Assembly: GCA_015680685.1 (NCBI GenBank)
Contig: MNCI01010150.1
Coordinates: 364,303-400,776 of the forward strand
Source of the DNA: Gnetum montanum
Lineage: Eukaryota; Streptophyta; Gnetopsida; Gnetales; Gnetaceae
Reading direction: 5' to 3'
Length of the DNA stretch: 36,474 nt
This document shows positions 18,415 through 30,110 of this stretch, piece by piece (positions within the stretch are counted from its first letter, which is position 1; each line of letters opens with the position of its first letter). Both the position numbers and the translations under genes were made by a program. The notes under the pieces are model-generated. The model saw nothing but the letters and a program-made list of their open reading frames with translations, did no database searches and had not been told where the DNA came from.

Positions 18415-18575
18415 GGTGGAGCATTAAAACTCGAAACATTTTTTTAACGATATTTACCTCCAAGACATATAGTCAAATTAAAATTTTATAACTCAATATT
18501 GCCCACTAAAATCAAACCCATAAATTGTAGTTACCAAATTAAGAGTTTGTCAGGAACACCCTTCCCATTCCATGT
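18415..18575 (-). mobile_element. SINE-like repeat (family copy 3)
   Basis: It is collinear with copies 1 and 2 through cattttttta, acctccaagacatatagtc, actcaatattgccc and taccaaattaagag (plus-strand reading). The box B-like motif is GGGTTTGATTTT on the minus strand. The box A region is partly deleted. Confidence 0.6.
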
Positions 18576-18976
18576 TGTATTTGTAATGCTTTAGTACATA
18601 GCATTAGTAGTAGGGAGTTGGTCAATCAAGTTTGAAGCTATTTCGATATATTTTCAAGCTCAAATTAGCAACTATGACTCATAGTGAGTTGTAGTGGGGA
18701 CTGTGACTCAAGTGCTACTCACATTTGATCAAAGTTGGTTCTACAATAGTAATTAATAAAGAATTTGCTTCATAATTGAAGCTATGCAAAGAATTGCAAC
18801 TTGTAGAAGTCACAATTGAATGTGAGGGGGTGTGATTTGTAGTTGCTTACAATATGCATTAGTTGCTTTTGAGAATGCAGCAAAATGGAGCTATGTTATT
18901 AATGCAACTTTCATGAGGTCACATCAAGCTAGTGATTGCAAGGAGCTACAGCTTGCAACAAGTCACAGTAGGTTGT
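18576..18976. other. Unassigned DNA
   Basis: Between the SINE-like repeats and the outer LTR, no gene or known repeat is recognised. GTTGT (18972-18976) would be the target-site duplication flanking the Athila/Tat element, but the other flank is lost in the assembly gap. Confidence 0.4.
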
Positions 18977-19827
18977 TGATGAGCAGCAAGATACCCCTAT
19001 GCCCAACCATACAAATCACTGAGGTGTTTACACATGATCCAGTCAAATTTCGTGGACCTATAGTTCTCTAGTACACTAGTTCTTCTAGAAAGTGAAGTGG
19101 GCGTTAAGAATATTTATTGTCTTCCCAACTACACCTGTGAGGCTCAAGGGTATGGTTTAAGTGTAATTGAGGTACATGATTTTTCTTATTTTATGTTTTA
19201 TGAGTTTAGTCACCTACAACAAGAATGAAAGGTAGAGTAATTTAAGATATATTTAATTTACAATCTAATAGCCTAACACAAGTAACCTCCCCACTTTCTT
19301 GGACACATCCTAAACACATATATTGCTGCTGGGCTACCAAATGTTAAGTGTTGTTGGGTTACCAAGTACTATATGTATGTTCGAAGTGGTCATGCTTATG
19401 TTCGTTAACTGCTGGAAAGTAATTGTTTAATTCAAATGCATTAAAGTAAAGTGCATTAAAAGAAACATTAATCTATTCTTAATGCTGTAAGGATTGTCAA
19501 AAGAGTTCGTTTTATTCCGGTCACACTACTACGCTTAAGTACCTCAGTGTTCGAACAAAGAACCATACACACTTAGACTCCTTCTACGAGCACTCAAAAA
19601 ATATTCTAACTTTGGAAAAATTAAACTGTAAGAGCTTCGCTACTTTGATTGAAAATTGAAAATTGACTACCAAATCGGAAGCCCAGGTGCTATATTTATA
19701 GGCCAACGTATACCCCCTCGATGTCAAATACCCAACATCACATCAAGACCCCAACCTCGGATACCAAATGTCGTGGCTTCGACATCAAATACCAAACATC
19801 GGAGTAGATAAAAAACACATTTCATCA
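18977..19827 (-). mobile_element. 3' LTR of the Athila/Tat element (851 bp)
   Basis: Read on the minus strand it begins TGATGAAATG after the polypurine tract and ends CTCATCA. A TATA box (TATAAATA) lies at 19700-19693. It is collinear with 27848-28614 over its whole retained length. Confidence 0.9.
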
Positions 19828-19844
19828 TACCCCCATAACTGAAT
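19828..19844 (-). other. Polypurine tract of the Athila/Tat element
   Basis: Minus-strand ATTCAGTTATGGGGGTA directly precedes the 3' LTR. It differs at one position from the tract at 540-556. This site primes plus-strand cDNA synthesis in such elements. Confidence 0.8.
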
Positions 19845-21955
19845 GAAAACTCGTCCTTGAGTGAAGAAGAGGAGGAACAAGTTCTTTACAGGATATTGGG
19901 CAAGTATGGGATTATTAATTGACATACAGATTGACTCAAATGGAATAATAGACTCTGAGTGCCCAAGTATACAAAGATACAATCTTTACAACATTGGGTG
20001 TCCATGATAAGAGAAGAGAACACCCTAGATAACACTGACATCCAACACCTCTTGGCAGCAAAAGAATGAGAGAAAAGATCCAACGATCATGAATGGTTCT
20101 CATTGTGTGGTATTGCTACATCATCCTTCACGAAGGTAGTCCTGCTTCCAGTCCATGCTTCCCACTGCAGTCACAACAGAATCATGAATTAGTATGCAAT
20201 GTGTAACACATAGCTGTTAAATGTCTTGTCTCATCAATGGTTACACTTGGCTAAGTTATGATTGTGGTAGATTGATTCCTTTAGTAGTGTTAGCAGGAAG
20301 GCTAACAAATAGGGTCAAATAGATAAGCAATCCATTAAATTTCAAAAAGTTTAACACCCAAAAATGTTTGAAGAGGGTGTAATAATTCACAACAATAAGA
20401 AGGAAAATTCACTAAAAAATGTTGTGAAGATGTGCACAATTGGATGTTATTGATGGGGTAAACAAAAAGAATTTGATTGTAATAGTGTTTAAGGGTAAAG
20501 AACTTAACTAACCCAACCAAAAGATATGCAAGTGGGTTCTCCCCAAAGCAAGCATAGGCCTTTTATGCTCTTTCATAACTTCAAACCAAAGAGTTCGTGG
20601 GATTTGTAGATGATTAATGGTTACAGAAGGTTAAGTACAAAACCTGGAAGAAACTAACTAAGAATTCCAACACATCAAAACATGACATCAAATAAGAACA
20701 TGCAACCATCAGTGAGATGAGACATGGAAAGCATAGATGGATGAGAGAGAGTGGAATGGAGTTCCTAATTAAGGTCACATGAAGTCCATTGTGGATTTTA
20801 TGGTTGAATGACTTGATAAAATCCATCATTAGTCCAGACCAAAACCAACCACATTCAGTGACTTCGCATCATCATTCTAAGAGCAATCCATCCCTTGAGA
20901 CCCAAGAGTGCTCCCACAAAACAACCATCATTTCTTATTAGAGAAGAAAAGAGAAGTAAGAAGTGAGGAAGGGCCTTAGTTAGAGGGGACTAGTGCTTAT
21001 AGCCCATTATTGTGTCTAAGGGGTGTGCTTTGAATTTTCAAGATTTTTGTTTTTGTTTTTGAAATGGAAACGACACCACGCAAAGACACATGCATTTATT
21101 TTGTCTAAGGGATGTGCTTTGAATTCTCATCCTCTCTTTTTAATTTTTTTTTACAAGAACCACACCATGCAAAGACTTATTCAACTTCCTTTTATTGGTC
21201 GACATAGAATGGTAAGAAATCCATGAAAACACACATGCACCCAGGTAAACAAAAAGGAACAAAGAATACTGAATCCCCATGAAGCCACACCCTGTTCAAA
21301 CCTTTGAATCCTTTCTAATTATAGAAACTACCAAAGTCACAAATTTATTAAAGTTTTGTTAATGAAAAAGGGCCTGCACATTTCCAGAACAAGGAAAATC
21401 ATAAAGTTTGTGGATGGGTGGATGTTGTGTTCTCACTACCTATTGCATGAAAAAGAAACCATGTCCAAATTATCCATAATGAAATTCAAATCCAGAAACT
21501 AGACACCAACAATCAAATAACAAAAATAGTACATACCACCATCAAGTAATGCATTACCATTGTACCTAGCACTTATTAACAAAAATTTAGAAAATCACAC
21601 AAAAACAAAAATAAAATAAAATATAAAAGAAGATGTAAAATATTCAAGAAATAGCAAATATACTAACTATGGTGTAAAACAAAAGTTAGAAAAGATTAAT
21701 AACATGAAAATAGGAAGATGTAAAATAAAAAATGTGCAAAACAAAAAGTTGTAAAACAAAAAATTGAAAAACTGAGGAGTCGGTTATATGGTTAGCATGG
21801 GTGGCCATCTCCCCCATGACTAAGTTGAAAAGAGGAGGTCTGAAATATTGAGTGTGGTTGTCCATCTGATGAGGCTTTTGTTGTATTAGCTAGCTTATGC
21901 TCATGGAAAGGTTTAATTTGTTAGATGTTGACCAACTATGTCTTATTTGGGCTCT
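19845..21955 (-). other. Long 3' noncoding region of the Athila/Tat element
   Basis: About 2.1 kb separate the integrase from the polypurine tract. No env-like or other conserved frame is recognised. The stretch 21530-21780 is very A-rich with short aaaacaaaaa repeats. A polypurine-tract-like motif (21827-21807, minus) lies next to it. Confidence 0.65.
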
Positions 21956-22719
21956 TAGGCTTGTAGATCATCATGACCCTAGGAGGAAAAGTCTCGAGTA
22001 GCCTATAGGAAGCTTCCATGTTAAGTGGTAGGCCTAAAGGGCATCGTTGAGTTTTGTGCTCCAATCTTTCCTATACTTACTAATAATTCTTATTAGTATC
22101 CTTGTGATTTCTATATTGGTAACCTCAGCTTAACCATTAGCTTGGGGATGGTAAGGTGTTATAAGCTTATGTTCAACCCCTAAGTGTTGCATGAGCTTCT
22201 GAAAGTTAGTACCTGTGAAGTGAGTTTCATTATCAGAAATTAATGCATGTGGCACACCAAACCTATTTACAAAATTTTGTTGCACAAATCAAGTAGAAGT
22301 AGAAGATGTACAGTTAATGATAGTTGTTGCTTATGCCCTTTTCATACAATAGTCAACAGCAACTATGATGTACGTCTTTCCATTTGACATGGGTGTGATG
22401 GAATCCATGAAATCAATGCCTTAGATGTCGAAGGGTTCCTATGGTTGAATCCATTGTTGAGGTCCTTCTATTCAAGTAGTCATTCCACCATCTCATTTTC
22501 ATCATTCACAAGAGCGACATAATGGTGAGCATCCCTAAAAATTATTGGCCAATAGAACCTTGCCATCAAGATTTTAATGGTTGTACATTTCCCAGCATAG
22601 TGTCCTCCATAAGGACCTTCATGAGCATCTTGGAGAATATGCAGTTGATCAGCATCAGGGACATACCAATGAACTAGGCCATTAGTGTACACCTTGTAAA
22701 GATGTCTATTAATCTCCAT
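21956..22719 (-). pseudogene. Athila/Tat integrase
   Basis: The zinc-binding part (22719-22500) contains GPYGGHYAGKCTTIKILMARFYWP. The core follows in other frames: GIDFMDS with the first catalytic Asp, YIIVAVDY, FGVPHALISDNETHF with the second, and ATPYHPQ-type TPYHPQANG, stop, AEVTN with the Glu. RKDWSTKLNDAL.AYH.TWKLPIG closes the core. All three acidic residues are therefore still encoded, but stops and frameshifts lie between them. The intact protein would integrate the cDNA. Confidence 0.85.
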
Positions 22720-22924
22720 GAAGTGTTTTACCTAGTGAAGAAACTGTTGTTTCTTCCAGTGGTCCAACCCTTATGGCATCTCTTGAGTGAGAAGATAGGT
22801 AAGAATGCGATCATACCATTTAGGCTCATTGAAAAATTATTCAATTATAGCCCCAACAAAGAGGAGTTCATCAGAAAACATATCAAATAATGGATCTTCT
22901 TCCTCTTTATTATTCCATCACAAT

Positions 22925-23365
22925 TAAGATAAGTGATTAGCGATCACATTCTCAGTGCCTTTCGATCTACCATCATAAGATCAAATTCTTACAAGATCAC
23001 CAGCCACCATATGACATGGGGGCTCACCATTTTCTTGTTCATCGGGAAGTAGATGGTGTTATGGTCCATGTGCACAAACACCTTGTATCCAAGCACATAA
23101 TGCCTAAACTTTTCTAGAGCAAACACCATTGTCATTAGTTCTTTTTCTATAGTGGTGTAGTTTAGTTGTGCACTCACAATGCTTTTGCTAGTGCAATGGA
23201 TTTAATATGGATGTTTCTTGTCATCTAACTACGTAATCATGACTTCCAAAGCATAATTTGATGCATCCATCATGATATGAAATGGTCTAGACCAATCAAG
23301 TGCTTGTAGAATTAGAGTTTTTACAAGTTTCTCTTTCAGCTATTGGAATGCTTTTTCACATTTCA
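22925..23365 (-). pseudogene. Athila/Tat RNase H domain
   Basis: Minus-strand frames show QLNYTTIEKELMTMVFALEK, FRHYVLGYKVFVHMDHNTI and, after a frameshift, SKGTENVIANHLS near 22970-22930. The last motif is normally VADHLS, so an Asp has become Asn. The domain connects the RT to the integrase in the expected order. Confidence 0.82.
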
Positions 23366-23369
23366 CAGT

Positions 23370-24250
23370 CTAGACAAAGGAAGCAGTTTTCTTTATTAGC
23401 TCCACCAATGGTTTTGCGATCTTAGAGAAACTCTTTATGAATTGCTGATAGTAGCCAATATGTCCAAGGAATGATTGAACATCTTTGATAGTTTCTGGTT
23501 GATGGGTTATTCCTTGGATGACCCTTATTTTCTTAAGATCTACCTCAATTCCTACTTGTGATATTCTATGCCCCAATATAATGTCTTCTTGGACCATTAG
23601 ATGACTTTTTTGCCAATTGAGTTGCAAGTTGGTTTCAACACATCATTTTATAATTTGCTAAAGGTGGTCCAAGGCTTGATCAAATGTAGCTCCATAAGTG
23701 GAGAAGTCATCCATGAAGACTTCCATACCACTACTGATCTACTATGGAAAAATGCTCAAAACCAGGTGTTAGAATGTAGCAAGAGCATTTCATAAACCAA
23801 ATGGCATCTTGTGATATGCAAAAGTCCCCCAAGGACTCGTGAATGTTGTCTTGGCTTGGTCCTCTAGTGCAATTTGAATTTGGTTATAGCCACTATAACC
23901 ATCTAGAAAATTGTAGCAACAATGCCCAGATATTGTGTCAAGCACCTAATCAACAAATGGCAATAGAAAATTGTCCTTGAATGTTGTCATACTCAACAGC
24001 TTGAAATCGATGTAGACCCACCACTTGCCATCTTTCTTTGACACAATTACTAGTGGGCTAACCCACTCACTATCTGCAATGGGATAAATGAACCCAGTTT
24101 TGAGGAGTTCCTCGATTTCCTCTTTGAAAATTTGCATTAGTTTGGGGTTCAATCACCTTTGTGGCTATCTTTTTGGCTTCATGGCTAGATTAGTGTAGAT
24201 GTTATGCTAGCATATCCTAGGATCAATCCCTGTGAGTTCAGGATATGACC
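23370..24250 (-). pseudogene. Athila/Tat reverse transcriptase
   Basis: Minus-strand reading gives GFIYPIADSEWVSPLVIVSKK, WWVYIDFKLL, FLDGYSGYNQI, TTFTSPWGTFAYHKMPFGL, then the catalytic MEVFMDDFSTYG (MDD at 23714-23706). QLNWQKSHLMVQEDIILGHRIS and VQSFLGHIGYYQQFIKSFSKIAKPL complete it. FMDDFS and GHRIS are typical of the Athila/Tat branch. Several stops interrupt it, for example before the third block's continuation and ahead of NALATF. Confidence 0.9.
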
Positions 24251-24779
24251 AAGCAAAAGCTGTTGACCATTTTTCAACTACCTTCAACAACATCTTTTTT
24301 TGCTCTAGAGAAAGATTTGCATTGATTATAACTGGTTTCCCTTTTTTTACAAAGCACATATTTCATTCTAGTTGGTAGCATTTTTAGTTTAAGGGGCTCT
24401 TGCTTAAAATTTTTAAGAATTTCCAACTCTCCCTAGTGAGTATCATCATTTGTATCATTAGAGAGTTGGAGATGAACTTGCTCTAGTTCATTCATGCCTA
24501 TGACATATGCACATGTGAGGTTCTCAGTTGGTTCCATGCAAAGTGTGCTACTTTTAGAATCAACAATTAGCCACTAGGTGCCCTCCTATTTTGTGGCTGC
24601 TATGTATAAACATCTTTAGATATCTACTTCTAATGCACACTACTTGCATGCAGAGATAGATGCTTACTTTACGGAGTTTCTACACACAATTGCACCTTGT
24701 ATCGTTATACATGATGCATGGAACTTCTTTCTTCTTGATCTTTTCAAATGCATTTTCTTTAGATATTTCTAAGGAAAGA

Positions 24780-25115
24780 TCTCTGATATCGATTCTAGCA
24801 TCAACGATGCTAAGCCATGCCCTTCCCATGATGATTGGGAATCCTCTTTACAGTTCTCCACTTTGATTACTAGGAAGTCAACAGGATAAGACCACCCACA
24901 GATAGTGGTCATAATTTCTACTACCAATCCTAAGGGAATAGTGATGGACTAATCTACCAATTCTAATCTCATGTTGCTCTTCTTGAGAGGTGGCAAGTTC
25001 CATGCAGTATACATCTCATGAGAGATCAAATTGACACTAGGACCTGAGTTGAGAAGAGCCCTGCATGGCTCATTCCCAGGAATCTGCAAATAAATGAGAG
25101 GACTTATAGGATTAG
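24780..25115 (-). pseudogene. Athila/Tat retropepsin (protease)
   Basis: The active-site block reads CRALLNSGPSVNLIS, where the catalytic DSG is NSG (Asn codon at 25050-25048, minus strand). Downstream come LPPLKKSNMRLELVD, then PVDFLVIKV and a frame-shifted end of the domain. Loss of the catalytic Asp alone would inactivate it. Confidence 0.78.
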
Positions 25116-27700
25116 CTAATTTTTTGAGAAGGTTTCTAACATGGATCTAATCAAATACAATGTGAGTAAGCATTATAGTATGAATCCTAGGCAAATTTTG
25201 GTTTGAAGGGGACTCAAAGGTGTGTGATACAAAGGAAGATGTAGGGGTAGGATTGTCAACTATAGGTGTATGTGAGGACTTCGATAGACTACATGGTTAG
25301 AAGAAAGGTCTTTTCTTTGGTTGAGTATCTGAACCGCTCAGTTGACTAACTGGTTATAGGTTAACAACCCTAGTAACATTGTGTTGTTGCAGTTGAGTTG
25401 GTAGTTCACCTTGCATGGGTGGAGTAGGTGGTAGCTATGCAGGTGGAGGAGGAACATGTGCAAGGACAGGAGGAGGATAAGGATAAGAGGTGGTATTCCT
25501 TTTTTTCATGTGAATAATGAATTTGATAATAATCAAAAAGGTGGTAGTGAGGTTGGAAAGTAGAGACATGAGTAGAGGAGTCACATGGAGACAGGCATTG
25601 CTAAACATAGTAACTATATGGTTTAGGCTGACGATAAGGATATTGCTACCTTATTGGTGCCAGTGCTCATATGGTTATAGTGGAGCTCCACTTGGATAAT
25701 ATTGCTATTGTTGGTAAAACTACCTAAAATTACCCTGAGTGTAAGGTAATCTTCTAGATGTTTGCCTTTGTGTTAGTTGTGGATTCAAAGCATACACACC
25801 AAACTCTTGTAAGTGTGACACAATGGGGCAACATCCCTTAGGATGTTCATACTAATAGATGTTACATCCACCATCATCATCTGATTCACTTTTTACAACC
25901 TCTTCTATTACAACAATCTTGCCCTTTCCTTTGTGATAGGTATGTTCAACTTCCTTGCACCTCTTGCACTCATGATCATTACCGTGTTCTTTGGACTCTT
26001 TAGTAATTTTTAGGATAGCTTGAAATATGCTATCCATGGAGTCCCATAATTGAACAACTTTGGTCATGATTTTAGATTGAAATTTTTGGAGTGGTAAGGT
26101 TTTCCTATTTACCACCTCATCAGATGTGGATTTATCCTCATTGTCATAGAATCGAACCTTCCTCTTGCGAATGGAAGGATTGTAGTTATACTTTTTTGCA
26201 CTTTCTCTTTTTCTTAGTTCACCCTCTTTAGCTACCTACTCAATTAATCTTTGTATCTAATGGGCACTTAATTTTGATAGTTGCTGTTGGGCATAGACAC
26301 CAAGGGTTCTCCTCATTTCTGATCAAAGCTTATCTACAATGTGGCAAAGTTGATCTAGTTGAGAATAACCATGGCCAAGACATTTGTGCACTAAGGAATA
26401 GTATTAGCCGAAGGTAACATCCAAGGTTTATGTGTTTCTTGTTTTTATCCTTGGATTTACCTTCTCAAGTTGGACACTCTAGAGTATGTTTGATATTTAT
26501 CATTAAACAATTCAAGCATGGTACTCCATCATCTGATAGATTTTGACTTTAAAGACCAATACTAGTTCTCTGCTTCTTTGATGAGTGTCCTTGGGAACAA
26601 CTTAAGTTTTTGCCACTTATTTTCTATATTCTGCAAGGCATGTGCATCTTGAAAAGCTTGGAGATGGTTCTACAAATTAGAGTTATAGCCCCATTTGAAC
26701 TGAGGAATCTTGGTCATGTCTAACATTTTAATTTGACTATCCTTCAAGTGCCTTATTGGAATTCATATTGCCTCTACGATGTTGAGCATACTTCGAGTAG
26801 CAAGCAAAGACCCATCAAGGCCTTGATCATGGTGCCTATGATTCCCTCTACGACCCCTTTATTCATGTTGATGTGCCTCTCTTGAATGTCCATGTTCTTA
26901 ATCTTGCCTTTCTCAGTGGTCATTTCGATCATTTTGATCATTTTGATCCAGTCGGTCATTTTGGTCATCTCCATCATGGTCTTGCCTATTGTCATTGTGA
27001 TTAGAGCCAAAAGAAGAAGATGATGATGATGACAAAGGTGAAGAGGAAGTAGGACTAGCATCATCACGGTGCCTACTACCACCTCTTCAACAATTTTGAC
27101 CACAATCACAATCTTATTTCTTGTCCACATCCTTGCCTTGACTTACCTTTTTGGATCATTCTTTGTCATTGGATCCATACTTACCAGAACTAGGATTGTG
27201 AATTGTGGATTGCAAGTTCTAGTTTTGACCTTTATCATCGAAGTCAAAGAGAGGAACTTCACTAAATGGAAAATCAATAAGGAAGGATTCCCCATCATCA
27301 TTTTGGTACAGCAAGAATGGGGAGTCATTAAATCCTTTTCCCTTTGTGAATTCATGATGTTGCTCTTTTTGGTGATCCCGAAGATGTTGTGCTTTAGTGG
27401 GATGATAATCCTTGGCATCATTATTTTGCACAACATACTCAGCATGATGTTCCTAAAGACCCAAACAAATAAGTGCTTGGTAAAGAATTACAGGAATAGA
27501 TCGATCGAGTGGCAACATAATGTTACCCTCCATGTCACTCCATTGCAGTTGTTCATCCTGATGTAGGATGAAGGTGAAATTAGGTATATACTCATCAAGA
27601 TGAGCATATACCATTTGATATTATTGAGGCACCAGCTGATGAACTCCATTAGACTTGGGTAGAGAAGTACTTCTATGAGAAGAAGACATTTCAATTAGAT
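25116..27700 (-). pseudogene. Athila/Tat gag region
   Basis: Minus-strand frames between primer-binding site and protease are low in conserved motifs, as usual for this lineage. A Cys-rich CKRCKEVEHTYHKGKGK lies near 25970-25910 in the position of a zinc knuckle. A Pro/Gln-rich stretch (PPPVLAHVPPPPA, PPMQGELPTQLQQ) follows at about 25490-25370 before the protease. The part 27130-26774 codes repetitive Met/Lys-rich sequence in one frame and is probably distorted by frameshifts. The open frame at 27069-27566 on the plus strand is a shadow. Confidence 0.6.
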
Positions 27701-27827
27701 GATAACAAGGTAGTGTGATTTAAAAGTTTGTTGTAGTAATCTTAAAATGTGATGTGACTCTAAGGTTTGTTCCAATGATTTAAATAATTTTTACTAAATC
27801 CTAGATAGTGCACAAAACAACCAAAAA

Positions 27828-27847
27828 GTCCTTAGCAACAATGCTAA
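27828..27847 (-). other. Primer-binding site (tRNA-Asp type), decayed
   Basis: The 20 nt directly inside the 5' LTR read TTAGCATTGTTGCTAAGGAC on the minus strand. They match the Athila/Tat tRNA-Asp site except for seven changes, all C-to-T or G-to-A. The position next to CTCATCA fixes the LTR boundary. Confidence 0.78.
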
Positions 27848-28613
27848 TGATGAGTTGCGAGGTACCCCCTATGCTCAACCATACAAATCACTAAGGCGTT
27901 TACACACGATATGGTCAAATTCCATGGACCTATAGTTTTCTAGTACACTAGTTCTTCTAGAAAGTGAAATGGGCATTGAGAACATTCGTTTTCTTCCCAA
28001 CTACACTTGTAAGGCTCAAGGGTATGGTTTAAGTGTAATTGAGGTACATGATTTTTCTTATTTTATGTTTTATGAGTTTAGTCACCTACAACAAGAATGA
28101 AAGGTAGAATAATTTAAAATCTAGTTCATTTATGATCTAACTAGCCTAACACAAGTAACTGCCCCACTTTCTTGGACATGTCTTGAACACATATAGTGTT
28201 GTTGGGCTACCAAACATTAAGCATTGCTGGGTTACCAAGTACTATATGTATGTTTGAAGTGGTTGTGCTTGTGTTCATTAACTATTGGAAAGTAATTGCT
28301 TAATTCAAATGCATTAAAGTAAAGTGCATGAAAGTAAAGTGCATTAAAAGAAACATTAATCTATTCTTGATGCTACAAGGATTATCAAAAGAGTTCATTT
28401 TATTCCCATCACATTGTTGTGCTCAAGTACATCAATGTTTGAACAAAGAACCGTACACACTTAAATTCCTTCTGTGGGCACTCAAAAAATATTCTAACTT
28501 TGGAGAAAATAAACTACAAGAGCTTGGCTACTTTGACTAAAATTGAAAACTAACTATCAAATTGGGAGCCTAGGTTCTATATTTATAGGCCAGCGTATAC
28601 ACCCCTGTGCGGC

Positions 28614-28614
<1 letters not shown>
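27848..28614 (-). mobile_element. 5' LTR of the Athila/Tat element, outer end lost
   Basis: It is collinear with 18977-19710 and carries the same TATA box (28587-28580). A 15-bp tandem duplication (gtaaagtgcatgaaa region, about 28317-28345) is unique to this copy. About 110 bp of the U3 outer end are missing where the poly-C run begins. Confidence 0.88.
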
Positions 28615-28649
<35 letters not shown>

Positions 28650-28650
28650 N
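28615..28650. other. Poly-C run and N: assembly junction
   Basis: Thirty-five C are followed by one N. The LTR homology ends just before it and unrelated sequence starts just after, so this looks like a sequencing or gap-closure artefact. The two sides may not be adjacent in the genome. Confidence 0.85.
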
Positions 28651-29275
28651 TATTTTAAAATGGTAAAAATTTTGAGTTCGATGGAGGAATTTATAAATTA
28701 ATGTTTTGTGATATATAAGGGATTTTTTAACTAGTTGTGATTTGTTTCTAAGTTGAAAGAAGAGCTTATGAGGCAATTGTGAGTTCCTTAAAGTAATTTT
28801 GTGATATCCAAGAGCATGTGTTAACTTCATCTTCTTGAGTGTGGTAAGGTTTTGTGACGTTGTATGCCATCTATTCCTATAATAATATATGGTAAGGAAT
28901 TAAGTGTGAAAACCTTGGTATTTTGTAGATCCTTTAGGCTTATGTGTTATGTGCCCACATCTTTTATAATTTTATGTAGTTCATTTTATGCATGTTTTAA
29001 TAGATAGGTTTTTCAATGTGTTTTCCTTTTACATGCATTGCCAAGTTATGAATTATTCTTAATGTTTATGTCTGTTAGAGGAGAAATGTCCCTCATGACC
29101 TTACCAATTAAAGACTAGTGAGGAATACTTGGGTATGGTTTCTTGAATTCATTCTAAAGCTTCATTTTATGCCTCATTTGGTGAATTCCTTGATGTTTAA
29201 GGCTTGATTGTTATCTAGATTTGGTGGATTGTGTCTCTAGAGTCCTCAATTCATATGAGTTGTTTTCAATATATA
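28651..29275 (+). mobile_element. Probable 5' LTR end of a plus-strand gypsy element
   Basis: It is AT-rich and lies directly ahead of a tRNA-Met-like primer-binding site and a gag remnant. Its left end is cut by the assembly junction and no second LTR was seen, so the extent is inferred. Confidence 0.45.
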
Positions 29276-29277
29276 AT

Positions 29278-29292
29278 TTGATATTAGATTTT
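29278..29292 (+). other. tRNA-Met-like primer-binding site
   Basis: TTGATATTAGAT matches the initiator-tRNA site TTGGTATCAGAG apart from three substitutions, and it precedes the gag start by about 25 bp. Confidence 0.5.
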
Positions 29293-29313
29293 ATCTTGAA
29301 ATTTTTTGGAAAC

Positions 29314-30110
29314 ATGGCTTCTAAGAAAAAAATTAATTTAGACCCTAAATAGGGATATTTAAGATCTCAAGCATACCTAAAAATTGGTGGTAGATGGGCT
29401 AGTGGAATTGGATGCTAAATTATATTCTAATGCAAGTCCATCTCATGTGAGGCATGAACATGGAGGTTCATTGTTTAAAGAGGAAGATCAAGAGCTTTAA
29501 GAGGATGGAATAAGAGATGATGGTGATGTTGGGTATCTAGGACATAAGAATGGAAAATATCATGGTCCAAGTGTTTTAAGGAGAAGGACCTCTAACCCTT
29601 AGGCTAAATTTTAGAGGGCTTCATTAGTGGCTCATTCCTGAAGCACATCTAGAGGTCTAAGATAGGTGATGAAGATAAGGTCAAACCTGCAAGAGCATTT
29701 AGGAATGCATCAAGGCTTTCTTATGTGGAGTTAAAATCCTTTAATGATGTGGATGATGCATGTGCATTTGAAGCTTGACTGAAGACAATAAATAAGCATT
29801 TTAAATTGGAGAAGATATCTAATCATCTTAGTGTACTAATTATTGAATCAAAACTTGAGATTATGACTTCCATTTTATGGAAAAAGGAATCTCGCTTATT
29901 TTTCATGTAAAATCATTAGCATACAAGGAATTATCCCTTAATGCAATTCATGTTGAGACCAAACTATGAACAATTTAGATAGAGACAATAGACCATTATG
30001 AAACTCAAATTCCTAAGGCAAGGTAATAAGGATGTAAAGGACTTTTACCTTGAATTTTATAAATTATTTCATCAAGAAAAATTAGGGTATAGTAAATATG
30101 AGTAGACATT
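29314..30110 (+). pseudogene. Ty3/gypsy gag remnant, cut at its 3' end
   Basis: The frame begins MASKKKINLDPK and soon meets stops. Near the end the gag core is clear: LRPNYEQF, TIMKLKFLRQGNKDVKDFYLEFYKLFHQEKLGYSKYE. It stops abruptly at 30110 where an oppositely oriented LTR begins. Its continuation was not found to the right. Confidence 0.7.

Larger units (their letters stand above)
18977..28614 (-). mobile_element. Nearly complete Athila/Tat-lineage Ty3/gypsy element
   Basis: On the minus strand the order is 5' LTR (28614-27848, outer end lost), tRNA-Asp-type primer-binding site, gag, protease, RT, RNase H, integrase, about 2.1 kb of noncoding 3' region, polypurine tract and 3' LTR (19827-18977). 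The two LTRs look roughly 90% alike by eye and share long identical runs. The PBS, the FMDDFS-type RT and the long 3' region place it in the Athila/Tat branch, not among chromoviruses. Every gene is broken. Confidence 0.9.

Noticed and set aside
27069-27566. 165-codon plus-strand open frame
   Set aside because: It lies antisense to the gag region of the minus-strand element and is hydrophobic in the way shadow frames often are.
28570-28830. Minus-strand frame with a poly-Gly run
   Set aside because: It is created by the poly-C/N assembly junction.
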